Source: Scytonema hofmannii PCC 7110 (GTDB taxonomy: Bacteria > Cyanobacteriota > Cyanobacteriia > Cyanobacteriales > Nostocaceae). Taken from it: a stretch of DNA of 64,000 nucleotides. Each line of letters begins with the position of its first letter. Positions within the stretch are counted from its first letter, which is position 1. A program made the translations under genes and the position numbers. Where the stretch lies: assembly GCF_000346485.2 (NCBI RefSeq), contig NZ_KQ976354.1, forward strand, positions 3,403,737-3,467,736, read 5' to 3'. Below the pieces are notes generated by a model. The model made no database searches, had not been told where the DNA came from, and was given only the letters and a program-made list of their open reading frames with translations. This document shows positions 39,169 through 49,268 of this stretch, piece after piece.

Positions 39169-39918
39169 TTGAGCCAAAATGATACCAAGACTCAGTCAGT
39201 GTCGATCGCCCTGGGCGAAAGCCGTACCCGGCTTATCGCACTCCAAAATCTCCGCAAAGAATTTCAAGAAGGAGCAGATTCCCGTACTGTCATTGATGAC
39301 GTGAGCATCTCCATTAACAAAGGAGAATTTATTGTTCTTCTAGGTCATAGTGGTAGCGGGAAAAGCACTCTGCTAAATCTCATCAGTGGGATTGAAAAAC
39401 CAACAGCAGGAACGGTTCGCATCGAAAATATCGCGATTACAGAACTCAACGAAAGAGCTTGCACTCTATTCCGACGCGATAATATTGGATTTATTTTTCA
39501 ATTTTTTAATTTGATTCCAACTTTAACAGTTTTAGAAAACGTCACGCTTCCCCAAGAATTGGCGGGAAGACAGGGAAAAGAATTAAAACAGGCGGCTGTG
39601 AATCTCTTAGAAAAAGTCGGTTTGGCAGATAGGTGTAATGCTTTCCCCGACCAACTTTCGGGAGGACAGCAGCAAAGAGTGGCGATCGCACGAGCATTAC
39701 TTCACGAACCTATGTTGGTTTTAGCAGATGAGCCGACAGGGAATTTGGACGAAGAAACAGGAGAAAAAGTTTTAAATTTGCTCCTACAACTGACTCGCGA
39801 CACTAACAAAACCCTAATCATGGCAACCCACAACCCAGAAATCGCCCGATTTGCTAACCGAGTTTTGCGAATGCACGATGGACGTTTGCAGCAAGAAATT
39901 ATAGCAGTTCTCACTTGA
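39169..39918 (+). CDS. ABC transporter ATP-binding protein (LolD/MacB type)
   Basis: 249 residues. Walker [10 protein letters not shown] (about 63-71), Q-loop region [19 protein letters not shown], signature [15 protein letters not shown], Walker [18 protein letters not shown] and the switch His (MATHNPE) are all intact. The start is TTG with AGGGGGAAAC directly upstream. It pairs with the FtsX-like permease at 39992 and the lipocalin-like protein at 42573. This layout is typical of envelope lipoprotein or lipid handling (MacB superfamily), not small-molecule import. Confidence 0.95.
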   Translation: MSQNDTKTQSVSIALGESRTRLIALQNLRKEFQEGADSRTVIDDVSISINKGEFIVLLGHSGSGKSTLLNLISGIEKPTAGTVRIENIAITELNERACTLFRRDNIGFIFQFFNLIPTLTVLENVTLPQELAGRQGKELKQAAVNLLEKVGLADRCNAFPDQLSGGQQQRVAIARALLHEPMLVLADEPTGNLDEETGEKVLNLLLQLTRDTNKTLIMATHNPEIARFANRVLRMHDGRLQQEIIAVLT

Positions 39919-39928
39919 ATAAAGTATA

Positions 39929-39967
39929 AATTTATCCGCGTTCGTCTGCGTTCATCTGCGGTTCCAT
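39929..39967. repeat. Dispersed repeat ATTTATCCGCGTTCGTCTGC
   Basis: It sits between the ABC ATPase and permease genes, spanning most of the 73-bp gap, and is the inverted form of the element at 20257-20292. Related copy near 54030-54066. It interrupts the operon spacing without apparently breaking it. Confidence 0.8.
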
Positions 39968-39991
39968 AACCCATTCTTTGTTCAAACTGGT

Positions 39992-42556
39992 ATGACTATA
40001 TCCAATCAACCTTTGTGGCGTTTGGCTTGGCGACGCATTCAGAAAAACGCCTTGCAATATATTCTCTTAATCTTAGGGGTAGCGTTGGGAGTTGCCATGA
40101 TGGTTTCCATTGACTTAGCCAATGGTTCCGCCCAACGTGCTTTTGAATTGTCAACAGACGCTATAACTGGACACGCAACGCATCGGATTGTCGCTGTTTC
40201 TCCTACAGGTATCGATGAAAGTCTTTACACTAAATTGCGACGAGAAGTTCGTGTCACCTCAGCTCCCATCGTTGAAGGTTATGTTTCAGCCAAAGAACTT
40301 GGTTCTCAACCTTTACGGTTGGTAGGAGTTGATTTATTCGCTGAGCCTCCATTCCGCAACTATTTTGAAGATAACCAATCTCAATCAGTCACGGGTGGAA
40401 CTGCTTTTCTGACACAACCTAACACTCTTATCCTGTCCCAAGACTTAGCCAAACAGTATGGTCTTGGTGCGGGAGACAGTGTAACCCTAGATTTAGCCGG
40501 AAAGGATATCCGCGCTCGAGTGGTGGGGTTACTCAAACCAGCCAATAACATCACCCGTAACGCCTTGAGTAGCATTTTATTTGCGGATATTGCCTCAGCC
40601 CAAGATATTTTAGGAATGGTGAATCATCTCAGCTATATCGATTTGATTCTGCACGATACAACAGAACAAACGGCTATCGAGGCGATTCTACCAGAAGGAG
40701 TGAAACTGGAAACAGCAGAAGCTCAAAAAAATGCTATTCAGCAAATGACGGCTGCTTTTAAACTCAATCTCACGGCTTTGAGTTTGCTCGCATTGGTCGT
40801 GGGAATGTTTCTGATTTACAATACTGTGACTTTCAGTGTTATCCAACGGCGACCTCTGTTTGGGATTCTTCGTTGTTTGGGTGCAACTCCCGGTCAGTTA
40901 TTTATCTTAATTCTCAGTGAAGCTACGGTCTTTAGTTTAATTGGTTCTACCTTGGGGTTAGGGCTGGGAATTTTACTGGGACGTGGGATTGTAGGTTTGA
41001 TTACCCAGAGTATTAACGACTTTTATTTTGTCGTTAACGTGCAAAGTGTCAGTATTAACCCTTGGAGTTTGGGGAAAGGTTTGGCGGTTGGGATTGCAGC
41101 CTCAATTGTTGCTTCGGTCGTTCCCGCTATTGAGGCGATGCGAACTTCTCCTCAAACGACTTTACAGCGATCAAGTTTGGAAAGTCAGGTACGGCGTTTG
41201 CTACCTTGGTTGGTGCTAGCATGGGCTGTGTTTACCCTTTTAGGAGTTGGTTTACTCCGAATTGGCTCAGGTGGATTAATTTTGGCATTTGCTGGGTTGT
41301 TTGCAATTTTACTTGGTGCAGCATTGCTCACACCACCTGTAACGGCTTTCTTCATGGAAACCTTAACTTCCGTGGGAAATGCTATCTTTGGTATTGTCGG
41401 ACGCTTGGCAATACGGGATATTGTGCGATCGCTCAGTCGTACCTCAGTAGCAATTGCTGCTTTGATGGTGGCTGTTTCCGTAATTGTCGGGGTATCAATT
41501 ATGGTTGGTTCTTTCCGCGTGACTGTGGTACAGTGGCTAGACCAAACTTTGCAAGCTGATATTTACATCACCCCTCCGGCTACTACAGCCAATCGCATCT
41601 TGGGGAAACTATCACCTGATGTTGTTGCTGAAATTAAAACGCAGGGAGATTGGGAAGATTTTGTTACCTACAATGAGACGGAAACTACGGTTCAAGAATT
41701 CAACCGTCGTGTAAAACTCATTTCTGCTGATGGTGATGTCTCTCACGGAAATCGCCCTTATAGGTGGATGCGTGACAAAGGAGTCAACCCGTGGAAAGGA
41801 CTAGAAGCAGGGAAAGGCGTCATTGTTTCGGAAGCTTTGCTACTGAAAGAAAATCTCTCGACTCCCCCGACAACCATTACTATAGAAACACCTGTAGGTT
41901 GGCGTAGTTTTCCCGTGTTAGCAGTTTTTTATGATTACTCTAACGACCAAGGCACCATTTTACTGGACAATGATATCTATCTAAACCTTTGGGGGGATGA
42001 TAAGATTGCCTCTGTTGGTTTGTTTCTCAAACCAGAGGAAAGCGTAGAGAATGTTGTGACAGCTATCAAAAACCATTTTCAAGGCAAACAAGATTTACTG
42101 GTTCAATCCAATCAAACTCTACGTCAGGGTTCTTTAGAAATCTTTGACCGCACTTTTGCCATTACAGATGCTTTGCGATTGTTGGCTGTGGTTGTGGCTT
42201 TTATTGGTGTTCTTAGTGCTTTAATGAGTTTACAACTAGAGCGATCGCGAGAAACGGGTATCTTGCGAGCAAATGGTATGACGCCCCAGCAATTATGGTT
42301 TATGACTTTCATTGAAACTGGCTTGATGGGTGCGACATCTGGTATTCTAGCTATGCCTTTGGGATATGTTTTGGCATGGATTTTGATTTACGTCATTAAC
42401 GTTCGCTCTTTTGGTTGGACATTGCAAATGCAACTACAGCCAGGATACTTTTTACAAGCCTTTGGTGTTGCGGTAGTGGCTGCTCTTTTAGCAGGAGTTT
42501 ATCCTGCTTGGCGTTTGGGTAATACTGTCATTGCTTCCGCTATTCGCCAGGAATAG
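39992..42556 (+). CDS. FtsX-like ABC transporter permease (two FtsX domains)
   Basis: Large permease of 854 residues. An N-terminal helix ([20 protein letters not shown]) is followed by a periplasmic domain (about 45-250), three helices of the first FtsX domain (about 260-380), a central helical block (about 400-510), a second periplasmic domain, and the last FtsX domain (about 725-850; [32 protein letters not shown]). It works with the ATPase 73 bp upstream. The two-domain length matches MacB-superfamily exporters of the DUF214 type. Partner at 42573 suggests delivery of a lipid-like ligand (inference). Confidence 0.93.
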   Translation: MTISNQPLWRLAWRRIQKNALQYILLILGVALGVAMMVSIDLANGSAQRAFELSTDAITGHATHRIVAVSPTGIDESLYTKLRREVRVTSAPIVEGYVSAKELGSQPLRLVGVDLFAEPPFRNYFEDNQSQSVTGGTAFLTQPNTLILSQDLAKQYGLGAGDSVTLDLAGKDIRARVVGLLKPANNITRNALSSILFADIASAQDILGMVNHLSYIDLILHDTTEQTAIEAILPEGVKLETAEAQKNAIQQMTAAFKLNLTALSLLALVVGMFLIYNTVTFSVIQRRPLFGILRCLGATPGQLFILILSEATVFSLIGSTLGLGLGILLGRGIVGLITQSINDFYFVVNVQSVSINPWSLGKGLAVGIAASIVASVVPAIEAMRTSPQTTLQRSSLESQVRRLLPWLVLAWAVFTLLGVGLLRIGSGGLILAFAGLFAILLGAALLTPPVTAFFMETLTSVGNAIFGIVGRLAIRDIVRSLSRTSVAIAALMVAVSVIVGVSIMVGSFRVTVVQWLDQTLQADIYITPPATTANRILGKLSPDVVAEIKTQGDWEDFVTYNETETTVQEFNRRVKLISADGDVSHGNRPYRWMRDKGVNPWKGLEAGKGVIVSEALLLKENLSTPPTTITIETPVGWRSFPVLAVFYDYSNDQGTILLDNDIYLNLWGDDKIASVGLFLKPEESVENVVTAIKNHFQGKQDLLVQSNQTLRQGSLEIFDRTFAITDALRLLAVVVAFIGVLSALMSLQLERSRETGILRANGMTPQQLWFMTFIETGLMGATSGILAMPLGYVLAWILIYVINVRSFGWTLQMQLQPGYFLQAFGVAVVAALLAGVYPAWRLGNTVIASAIRQE

Positions 42557-42572
42557 TTTTCAATTTACAACT

Positions 42573-43748
42573 ATGAAACGAATACTGATTGTTTTTCTCT
42601 GTGCGATCGCATTACTAGGTAGCATTGCTTTTATTCTCTTCCCCTCGCAAAAAGTGACTGCGAGCGGTCAAGCAACAGTAGAATGGTTATCTACAGCCTC
42701 CCCCTCTGAGGGAAAATTTAAACAAGTCTTTGCGCCTACTGAAATCATTTTTCCTCGCGATTTTGGACCTCATGAAGATTATCAAACAGAGTGGTGGTAC
42801 TATACAGGGAATTTAGAAACGTCAACAGGTCGCCCTTTTGGTTTTGAATTAACCTTTTTCCGTCGTGCTTTAACCCCAAAGAATCAATCAATTTCTGTAC
42901 AATCTGCCTCTCATTGGCGCGGCAATCAAGTCTATTTTGCTCACTTTACTGTCAGTGATATTGCTGAAAATAAATTTTATCCCAGCGAACGCTTTAACCG
43001 TGATGCTGTAGGGTTAGCAGGCGCACAAGCCGAACCATACAGTCTTTGGCTAGATGATTGGTCTGTGACAGAGGATACACAAGATCAAGTTAGACTCAAG
43101 GCGAAAACCGATAAAGTAGCACTAGACTTGGTTTTGCAACAAACCCGGACACCAGTATTGCAAGGCGATCGCGGTTATAGCCGTAAAGGTTCAGAACCGG
43201 GAAATGCTTCTTACTACTACTCTATTGTGCGGCAAAAAACTACAGGTACAGTCACAGTAGGAGAAGAAACCTTTGCAGTGAAAGGTTTAAGTTGGAAAGA
43301 CCACGAGTACTCTACCAGTTTTCTCAGTGCTAACGATATTGGTTGGGATTGGTTCTCGTTACAATTTGATAATGATACAGCACTGATGTTGTATTTGCTG
43401 CGGCGGGAAGATGGCACAATTGAACCCCTATCTAGTGGTAATTTCATTGCAGCAGATGGCAAAGTAGAATTATTATCTCCACAAGATTGGCAAGTAGAAG
43501 TCTTGAATACTTGGAAAAGCCCTTATAGCAGGGCTAAATATCCCGCACATTGGAAAATAAGTATTCCCAAACTAGGGTTGTCTTTAGAAGGAAAACCTTT
43601 AATGGCAAATCAAGAACTAAATATCTCTACTGTTTATTGGGAAGGTGCTGTTAATTTCCATGGTAACATGGCAGGAAAACCAGTTACAGCGTTAGGCTAC
43701 ATTGAAATGACTGGTTACGCTAATAAAAGCTTAACAGACGTACTTTGA
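42573..43748 (+). CDS. Lipocalin-like (CrtC/AttH-type) exported protein
   Basis: 391 residues with a signal peptide or lipoprotein-like N-terminus (MKRILIVFLCAIALLGSIAF). The CrtC/AttH lipocalin-like fold is recognisable: FPRDFGPHEDYQTEWWYYTG, FGFELTFFRRAL, YFAHFTVSDIAENKFY, LSWKDHEYSTSF. ATG 42573 lies 16 bp after the permease stop. The family includes hydroxyneurosporene hydratase, but the ABC context argues for a ligand-binding partner of the exporter instead. Transported molecule unknown. Confidence 0.88.
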   Translation: MKRILIVFLCAIALLGSIAFILFPSQKVTASGQATVEWLSTASPSEGKFKQVFAPTEIIFPRDFGPHEDYQTEWWYYTGNLETSTGRPFGFELTFFRRALTPKNQSISVQSASHWRGNQVYFAHFTVSDIAENKFYPSERFNRDAVGLAGAQAEPYSLWLDDWSVTEDTQDQVRLKAKTDKVALDLVLQQTRTPVLQGDRGYSRKGSEPGNASYYYSIVRQKTTGTVTVGEETFAVKGLSWKDHEYSTSFLSANDIGWDWFSLQFDNDTALMLYLLRREDGTIEPLSSGNFIAADGKVELLSPQDWQVEVLNTWKSPYSRAKYPAHWKISIPKLGLSLEGKPLMANQELNISTVYWEGAVNFHGNMAGKPVTALGYIEMTGYANKSLTDVL

Positions 43749-43751
43749 TAT

Positions 43752-43779
43752 CAGTGACCAGTGACCAGTAACCAGTGAC
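43752..43779. repeat. GGTCACT-type tandem repeat (CAGTGAC units)
   Basis: CAGTGACCAGTGACCAGTAA and CCAGTGAC follow the lipocalin-like gene stop within a few bases. Same family as 17550 and 18916. Confidence 0.9.
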
Positions 43780-43920
43780 GTTTAGTTTTCCAGCACTTGT
43801 TCTTGTGTAGGTAACTCCGGCATATTTTCAACCGATTCAGTAGAAAAAAGCGAGAACCTGGGGGCTAGTTAAATGTGTACCCAGGTAGCGCTATGATGCT
43901 TCCATGTTGAGAGAGGGTTG

Positions 43921-44811
43921 ATGATGGAAAGCTTTAAAAAAGTGGCTATTATGGGAGGAACTCACGGCAATGAATTTACAGGCATATATTTAATCAAAAA
44001 GTTTGAGAAGTTTCCGCAGCTTGTCACGAAATCTAGTTTTGAAACCTTGACAGTACTTTCTAATCCAGAAGCCTTTCGAGTTTGTAGAAGATATGTTGAC
44101 AAAGATTTAAATCGCTGCTTTGTCAAGGAAATTTTAAATAATTTTTTAGGGTCTACCTATGAAGAAAATAGAGCAAAATTTCTTAATCAAACTCTGGGAC
44201 CGAAAGAAAATCCGCAAGTTGATTTTATTTTAGATTTACATACGACTACTGCGAATATGGGGTTGAGTATAATTCTGCTCAGCAACCATCCGTTTAATAT
44301 CCGGTTAGCTGCTTATTTAAGTTCAATCGAACCGACAGTCAAAATTTATAGTTGGATTGAACCTGACAAAGAATCATCTTTCCTAAATTCTATTTGTGAA
44401 AGGGGTTTTGGTATTGAAGTAGGTCCCATTCCACATGGAACTTTAAACGCGCATCTTTTTGAACAAACGGAAAGGCTGATTCTTACTATTTTGGATTATT
44501 TAGATCAATGCAATCAAAATGATATATCAAAAATAGATAATACTGTCACTATTTATCAACATTTAAAAACAGTAGATTACCCCAAGAACAAAAATGGTGA
44601 AATTGAGGGTATGGTTCACCCGGAGCTTCAAGGGAGAGATTATGAGGAATTAAAACCGGGCGATCCTTTATTTCTGACTTTCGATGACCGAACTATTTAT
44701 TATGAGGAGGAAGCATTGGTTTATCCTGTGTTTATTAATGAGGCTGCTTACTATGAAAAGGGGATCGCAATGTGTTTGACTACAAAAGAAAGCATTGAGT
44801 TTCCAATGTAA
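43921..44811 (+). CDS. Aspartoacylase-family zinc hydrolase
   Basis: 296 residues. The zinc ligands are in MGGTHGNEFTGIYL (His and Glu) and in DLHTTTANMG (His). DLNRCF is the substrate-binding DLNR box, and VLSNPEA precedes RYVDKDLNR. Members cleave N-acetyl amino acids such as N-acetylaspartate (AspA) and related acyl groups. GAGAGAGGG precedes two adjacent ATG codons; either could be used. It stands alone. Confidence 0.9.
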   Translation: MMESFKKVAIMGGTHGNEFTGIYLIKKFEKFPQLVTKSSFETLTVLSNPEAFRVCRRYVDKDLNRCFVKEILNNFLGSTYEENRAKFLNQTLGPKENPQVDFILDLHTTTANMGLSIILLSNHPFNIRLAAYLSSIEPTVKIYSWIEPDKESSFLNSICERGFGIEVGPIPHGTLNAHLFEQTERLILTILDYLDQCNQNDISKIDNTVTIYQHLKTVDYPKNKNGEIEGMVHPELQGRDYEELKPGDPLFLTFDDRTIYYEEEALVYPVFINEAAYYEKGIAMCLTTKESIEFPM

Positions 44812-45121
44812 CATTTAGTATCCCCAATCAAATGTCTCCTTTTGTATTTGAAAATTACTTATTTAATTGAACCGCAAAGACGCAAAGGACACAAAGAAAG
44901 AGGGAAAGAAGATAGGTATCTTATAGCACCGAAGAGAGTTCGTAGGCGTAAAGTAGATAGTGCTATCCCTGTCAAGCTGGCTTAAAAATCAGAGAAATTA
45001 TGCCTAATCTTCGACATATTAATAATTTAGTCCGCGTAGGCGAACTTCGTTTGTATAGCTGCGATTTCTAATCATTAGGTTTAAAAGGAGGCTTTCTCAA
45101 TCCAAAATCTAAAATCCAAAA
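44812..45121. repeat. Intergenic cluster of dispersed repeats
   Basis: Three elements are packed here. AACCGCAAAGACGCAAAGGA (about 44870-44905) matches the inverted copy at about 59668-59708. TCCGCGTAGGCGAACTTCG (about 45030-45078) is a known-looking cyanobacterial palindromic unit. The AATCCAA heptamer run ends at the DUF411 stop. No gene is supported. Confidence 0.7.
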
Positions 45122-45631
45122 TTAATAAGATTGATATTCTTGAAAAATTTTAACTTCACCCTTGTTATCAAAGGCTACAACTGCAAATGGCTGTTTTTTG
45201 TTTCCTAGTTCCATCCCTGGTGTTCCCACAGGCATTCCTGGTACAGCTAAACCTGCAAGATTAGACTTTTGTTGAAGAAAGCGTTTGATATCGTTAGCGG
45301 GAATGTGTCCTTCCATAACATAACCGTCAATAATTGCTGTATGACAGGATGCTAACTCTTGAGGTAGGTTGTATTTTTGTTTAATTGCTTCTATTTGGTC
45401 GGTTTTTATATCTTTGATTTGAAACCCGTGCTTTTGCATATGTTCGACCCAAGCCCCACAGCAGCCACAAGAAGGACTGCGATAAACGGTAATTTCTTGA
45501 GTTCCTGAATACGGTTTTGTGTCTGCTACAGCTACTGTTGCACAGGCAATAACTGCAAATCCAGTAGTTATAATACTGAGTATTACAATTCGCAAACTTT
45601 TACGAATCCAAGAAGACAAACGTTTCTGCAT
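45122..45631 (-). CDS. DUF411 exported metal-binding-like protein
   Basis: 169 residues. After a signal peptide (VILSIITTGFAVIACATVAV), the DUF411 core begins EITVYRSPSCGCCGAWVEHM with the CGCC metal or redox motif. It continues LASCHTAIIDGYVMEGHIPA with a third conserved Cys-His and ends GLAVPGMPVGTPGME. Relatives are linked to copper handling. ATG 45631 is preferred because GAGG lies eight bases upstream. It follows the MMADHC-like gene on the same strand, nearly touching it. Confidence 0.92.
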   Translation of the reverse strand: MQKRLSSWIRKSLRIVILSIITTGFAVIACATVAVADTKPYSGTQEITVYRSPSCGCCGAWVEHMQKHGFQIKDIKTDQIEAIKQKYNLPQELASCHTAIIDGYVMEGHIPANDIKRFLQQKSNLAGLAVPGMPVGTPGMELGNKKQPFAVVAFDNKGEVKIFQEYQSY

Positions 45632-45641
45632 TTTTAAAACC

Positions 45642-46196
45642 TCATTCTTTTTGTTTCCAATCATGTAAGGGAGCTATGCTCCTTATCATCCATTCAATAA
45701 CGATGGGGGGAGCTTCGGATATCAAGACACTGGGATAAACTGCTGTCCCCCATTCGGGATGGACTAATACCCGACATTTGTTTTGAATGATTGGGTAGTG
45801 GAGTAAAGCTTTTACCGTTGCGGTGTCGTCGTGATTTTTTTTCCCAGGAAGGGAAAGCAAGGGGTAGCCCGTGCGGGGATCGATGAGGTCTGTTTGGTAA
45901 TTGCGATCGCGCAAATTAAAGGCGACATCACAGCCAAACCTCATAAACTTTTCTCGCAATCGTTCTTTTTCTGCTTCTATTTCTGGTGTTGTTTCCACCA
46001 GTTCAAATCGTGCTTGTTGTAAAACGATCGCTATCCATAAAGAAAGCGAATTTTTCCAATCAGGGAATATCTGCTCGCGGTTGGTACAGATATACTGGCT
46101 AGGGGAATGAATTGAAATTTGAACAGACTGTCCCATATTACCAACCAAATGAATGGGACTTCCTTGTTCAAAAGTGTAAACTGTTAGGTAGCTCAC
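45642..46196 (-). CDS. MMADHC-like protein (homocystinuria type D homologue)
   Basis: 184 residues resembling the C-terminal domain of the human cobalamin-trafficking protein MMADHC, a family conserved in cyanobacteria. Segments: FPDWKNSLSLWIAIVLQQAR, ETTPEIEAEKERLREKFMRF, DLIDPRTGYPLLSLPGKKNH, VLVHPEWGTAVYPSVL. The role in bacteria is unproven. It ends 11 bp before the DUF411 start. Confidence 0.8.
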   Translation of the reverse strand: MSYLTVYTFEQGSPIHLVGNMGQSVQISIHSPSQYICTNREQIFPDWKNSLSLWIAIVLQQARFELVETTPEIEAEKERLREKFMRFGCDVAFNLRDRNYQTDLIDPRTGYPLLSLPGKKNHDDTATVKALLHYPIIQNKCRVLVHPEWGTAVYPSVLISEAPPIVIEWMIRSIAPLHDWKQKE

Positions 46197-46412
46197 TTAC
46201 CTTAATTTATTTTTTTACAAGTTTTTTCAATTCATATTTCGTTTTGATGATAACTCTTTACTAGCGCAGAAAATCATCAAATTATTGTGAAACCCCAGTT
46301 CTTACCTAAAATTTTTCATAAACAATTAATTTTTCATCTGAACCTTATCTTTTCTTAACGTACTCCTACATCATAATTTTGCCACTTACTTTCTTCCCAG
46401 TATTCCGTTGTC

Positions 46413-46443
46413 GTAGAGACGCTTTCATTCAGCGCGTCTCTAC
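46413..46443. repeat. Palindromic repeat GTAGAGACGC...GCGTCTCTAC
   Basis: A 10-bp perfect stem with an 11-nt loop lies between a small gene's stop and the MMADHC-like gene. Related forms lie at about 54153-54182 and 55408-55431. It is a common dispersed hairpin family in cyanobacteria. Confidence 0.8.
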
Positions 46444-46456
46444 AAAGAAACTAAGA

Positions 46457-46663
46457 TCAGTTTAGCTTTAAGGCATTGACTGGAACTTCATCCCAAGAAT
46501 CCACTGTCCGCAATCGCGCCACCCACCCCCATGTTTTTTGCGTCTCAGTCAAGTTTTGCTTAAAGGATTCATGACAAGCTTGAGCTTGGGATTCATCACA
46601 GCAAGCAATACAGGCGTGGATCATGCCTGATGGATCTATTTGTTCGTTTACCCAAATAGTCAT
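46457..46663 (-). CDS. Small cysteine-containing protein, 68 residues, unknown
   Basis: MTIWVNEQIDPSGMIHACIA, CCDESQAQACHESFKQNLTE, then TWGWVARLRTVDSWDEVPVN. Four cysteines sit in a short helical stretch (ACIACCDESQAQAC), suggesting metal binding. It follows the acsF gene by 75 bp on the same strand. I believe related small proteins occur in other cyanobacteria but know no function. Confidence 0.65.
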   Translation of the reverse strand: MTIWVNEQIDPSGMIHACIACCDESQAQACHESFKQNLTETQKTWGWVARLRTVDSWDEVPVNALKLN

Positions 46664-46738
46664 TGTGTTTTTGATACTACATGCGAATTTAATCCCCCTT
46701 TAATTTACTCCACGTTTGTCAAATACGCACGAAGTCTA

Positions 46739-47815
46739 TCAACAAACAACTTCCCGAGAGGATTCAGCGTTAATGGGTTTCATTAGGTAAAGTCGCAACA
46801 GATGCCCAAGGATTGAGAGCAGCAAGGGTAACTTTTGGAAGAATTTGACAATCTGCGGGCGATCGCTTCTATCAATCAATGCCATTTTAAATTGGATGTC
46901 CGAACACTGCTCCAGGCGCTCAAAAAAATCTGGATGCTTTGTGTTTAAAATCACAGGAAACGCCCGTGCTGCCGTTTCATTCGTCTTTTCGATGACTTGG
47001 ACATTATATTCGTAGGGATTGATCCCAACAGAACGATAAAAAGCAGCCCGTTCAAGCACTGTTAAAGTATGGGTAGCAAATACAGACAAAAGGAAAAAAC
47101 GTACCCACAAACGAGATTTCCAATTGTTCCATAATTTGGGTTGCGATCGCAGTAATGCTTTAAAGAAATCTCCGTGTCGATTTTCATCCTGACACCAACT
47201 CTCAAAGTAACGGAAAAGAGGATAGAATCGCTTATCTGGATGAGACTCTAAATGACGGAACATGAGGATATAGCGCCAGTAACCAATTTTCTCAGATAAG
47301 TAAACCGTGTAGATAATCCATTCTGGTGGAAAAAAGGTATAAGTGCGATTTTTTGTTAGATAGCGTAAGTCCAGAGAGAGATTGAAATCTGACATTGCCT
47401 TATTAAGAAATCCAGCATGGCGGGCTTCATCCCTTGCCATAAAATGAAAAGCATCTGCCAAAATGGGGTTTCTGTCTTTCAGTCTGCGCGATAACTCTTT
47501 AAATAGAAGAAACCCAGAAAATTCCGATGTACACGAGCGTTCCAAAAACTCAATAAAAGAACGGCGCGTTTCTCCATCAATATGTTCCCAACTCTGCTCA
47601 AACTCAGAATCACGGACAAAATGATGGCGGTTATAGTCAGCTCGCAGTTCTTCCACAATAGCTCGCAACTCAGGCTCGTGTGCTAATATATCCATCTGCG
47701 CTACAGCCTCAAAGTCAGTGGTATAAAACCGAGGTGTTAATAATGTTTCCTTGACAGGGGCTTTAACACCAGGCTCAAGTAACTCAGGCTCCAAAGTATG
47801 AAGAGTATTAGCCAT
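46739..47815 (-). CDS. acsF: Mg-protoporphyrin IX monomethyl ester oxidative cyclase
   Basis: Diiron enzyme of 358 residues that forms the fifth ring of chlorophyll. Diiron ligand motifs are visible: ERSCTSEFSGFLLFKEL, FMARDEARHAGFLNKAM (ExxH), YFESWCQDENRHGDFFKALL (ExxH). The family start PRFYTTDFEAVAQMDI is intact. Position next to heme oxygenase and hemN (though on the opposite strand) mirrors the chlAII-ho2-hemN group that Synechocystis induces at low oxygen, so this is probably the microoxic isoform (inference). Confidence 0.95.
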   Translation of the reverse strand: MANTLHTLEPELLEPGVKAPVKETLLTPRFYTTDFEAVAQMDILAHEPELRAIVEELRADYNRHHFVRDSEFEQSWEHIDGETRRSFIEFLERSCTSEFSGFLLFKELSRRLKDRNPILADAFHFMARDEARHAGFLNKAMSDFNLSLDLRYLTKNRTYTFFPPEWIIYTVYLSEKIGYWRYILMFRHLESHPDKRFYPLFRYFESWCQDENRHGDFFKALLRSQPKLWNNWKSRLWVRFFLLSVFATHTLTVLERAAFYRSVGINPYEYNVQVIEKTNETAARAFPVILNTKHPDFFERLEQCSDIQFKMALIDRSDRPQIVKFFQKLPLLLSILGHLLRLYLMKPINAESSREVVC

Positions 47816-48373
47816 GAGAATATGCTATCGATTAATGTTTTTAAAGTTATCTAACCATAATTTTTGAAGAAAATCTATTAAATTTAAAATGAAATTTTGA
47901 AAGGTTTTTAATGCATTTTTAGTAGGTAGGGCTAAAGCCCACCATATTCGGCTTTTGTGCGGCAAAGCCCTACCTACTTGATTCAAATACCTCAATTTCA
48001 AGTATAGAAATTCATTGTTCACTGGTCACCGCTCACTGATTACTGCTCACTGATAAAGTTATATATTTGAAATAGTTGTGAGTAAGGTTTAATGCGGCGA
48101 TCGGCATTGGTAATTGCTGATACAGTTTTGCTCCTAACCTAAAATAACTATTTGCCCCTAACTTTGACGTTAGCGATAAACTGCAGTTAATTCTAGAGAA
48201 AAAATGCTTATTGAGTTAACAGGTGAGAAAGAGGCAGTATTAATAGAGGGGCAAGAAATTGCCTGACAAGGTGTAAAAAATCTGCGAAAGTCCTACCACA
48301 GAACAGTTAGCAGTAAACAGTTAACTGATAACTGTTCAACAAATTGTATATTTTTAACAAAATTGCCACCAAG
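47816..48373. repeat. Divergent regulatory region with two repeat hairpins
   Basis: AGTAGGTAGGGCT (47921-47933) pairs with AGCCCTACCTACT (47966-47978), a 13-bp perfect stem. GGTCACT-type degenerate repeats follow at 48014-48052. A further inverted repeat around AACAGTTAACTG lies at about 48300-48337. The promoters for acsF and heme oxygenase must be here, but I could not single them out. Confidence 0.7.
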
Positions 48374-49084
48374 ATGAGTAGTAATCTAGCTCAAAAACTT
48401 CGCTGTGGAACACAACAATCTCACGCAGCGATTGAAAATATGGGATTCATGAAATGTTTTCTTAAAGGAGTTGTTGATAGAAGCTGCTTTGCAAAATTTT
48501 TAGGTAATTTATATTACATTTATGGTGAATTAGAAGCAGCATTAGAGGAACACAAAGACCATTCTTTAATTAATCCTGTATATTTCCCAGAACTCAATCG
48601 TAAAGCTAATCTGGAACAAGATTTACAGTTTTACTACGGTTATGATTGGAGAGGACAAAGTTTACCTCTAAAGGCTACCCAAAGTTACATAGCCCAGATT
48701 CGAGAATTGTCTGCTCATGAACCCGAATTATTGATAGGTCATGCTTATACTCGCTATATGGGTGACCTTTCTGGAGGTCAGATGTTGCAAAAAGTTGCTC
48801 AATCAGTTTTAAAGCTTTCAGGTTATGAAGGCACATCTTTTTACAATTTTGAGCAAATTCCTGATCAGAGGACATTTAAGGATAAGTACCGTCAAGCTTT
48901 GGATTCATTACCTGTAGATGAGAAAACAGCAGACAAAATTGTTGCAGAAGCGAATCATGCTTTTCTGTTTAATATGCAGATAGCCCAAGAATTGGAGGAA
49001 GGGCTTATTAAAACGATTGGTCAAGCAGTGTTTAATACTCTCATCAATGGCAACAATTCTGGTAGCGCAGCTAACAGTTATTAG
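48374..49084 (+). CDS. ho2: Heme oxygenase (biliverdin-forming)
   Basis: 236 residues from ATG 48374. The proximal heme ligand is in TQQSHAAIENM. The distal helix glycines are in RYMGDLSGGQMLQKVAQ. The reaction opens heme to biliverdin IX-alpha, the precursor of phycobilins, using ferredoxin and oxygen. Being next to hemN and across from an acsF paralogue suggests the HO2 isoform active in low oxygen. The isoform name rests on context, not on residues. Confidence 0.93.
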   Translation: MSSNLAQKLRCGTQQSHAAIENMGFMKCFLKGVVDRSCFAKFLGNLYYIYGELEAALEEHKDHSLINPVYFPELNRKANLEQDLQFYYGYDWRGQSLPLKATQSYIAQIRELSAHEPELLIGHAYTRYMGDLSGGQMLQKVAQSVLKLSGYEGTSFYNFEQIPDQRTFKDKYRQALDSLPVDEKTADKIVAEANHAFLFNMQIAQELEEGLIKTIGQAVFNTLINGNNSGSAANSY

Positions 49085-49094
49085 CGTTTAAGTA

Positions 49095-49228
49095 GGGTGG
49101 GCGTCCTCGTGACTACATCTACATCTGTGGGGTGGGCGTCCTCGCCCGCCGACTGATAGACTACATCTGTAGGGTGCCTCGCCCGATGAGAGAGTTTACG
49201 GGCGAGGACGCCCGTACCACAAGAACAT
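49095..49228. repeat. GGTGGGCGTCCTCG repeat cluster
   Basis: Two or three imperfect copies of GGGTGGGCGTCCTCGCCCG end in the inverted copy CGGGCGAGGACGCCCGTACC plus ACAAGAAC. Same family as 12238-12352. It sits in the 184-bp gap before hemN. Confidence 0.8.
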
Positions 49229-49268
49229 AGGCAATCCTATCCTTTGTACATCTATTGGAAGCAACTCA

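Noticed and set aside
48205-48255. Short frame starting MLIELTGEKEAVLIEG before heme oxygenase
   Set aside because: Only about 17 codons, ends at once, no partner; too little to call a gene or relic.
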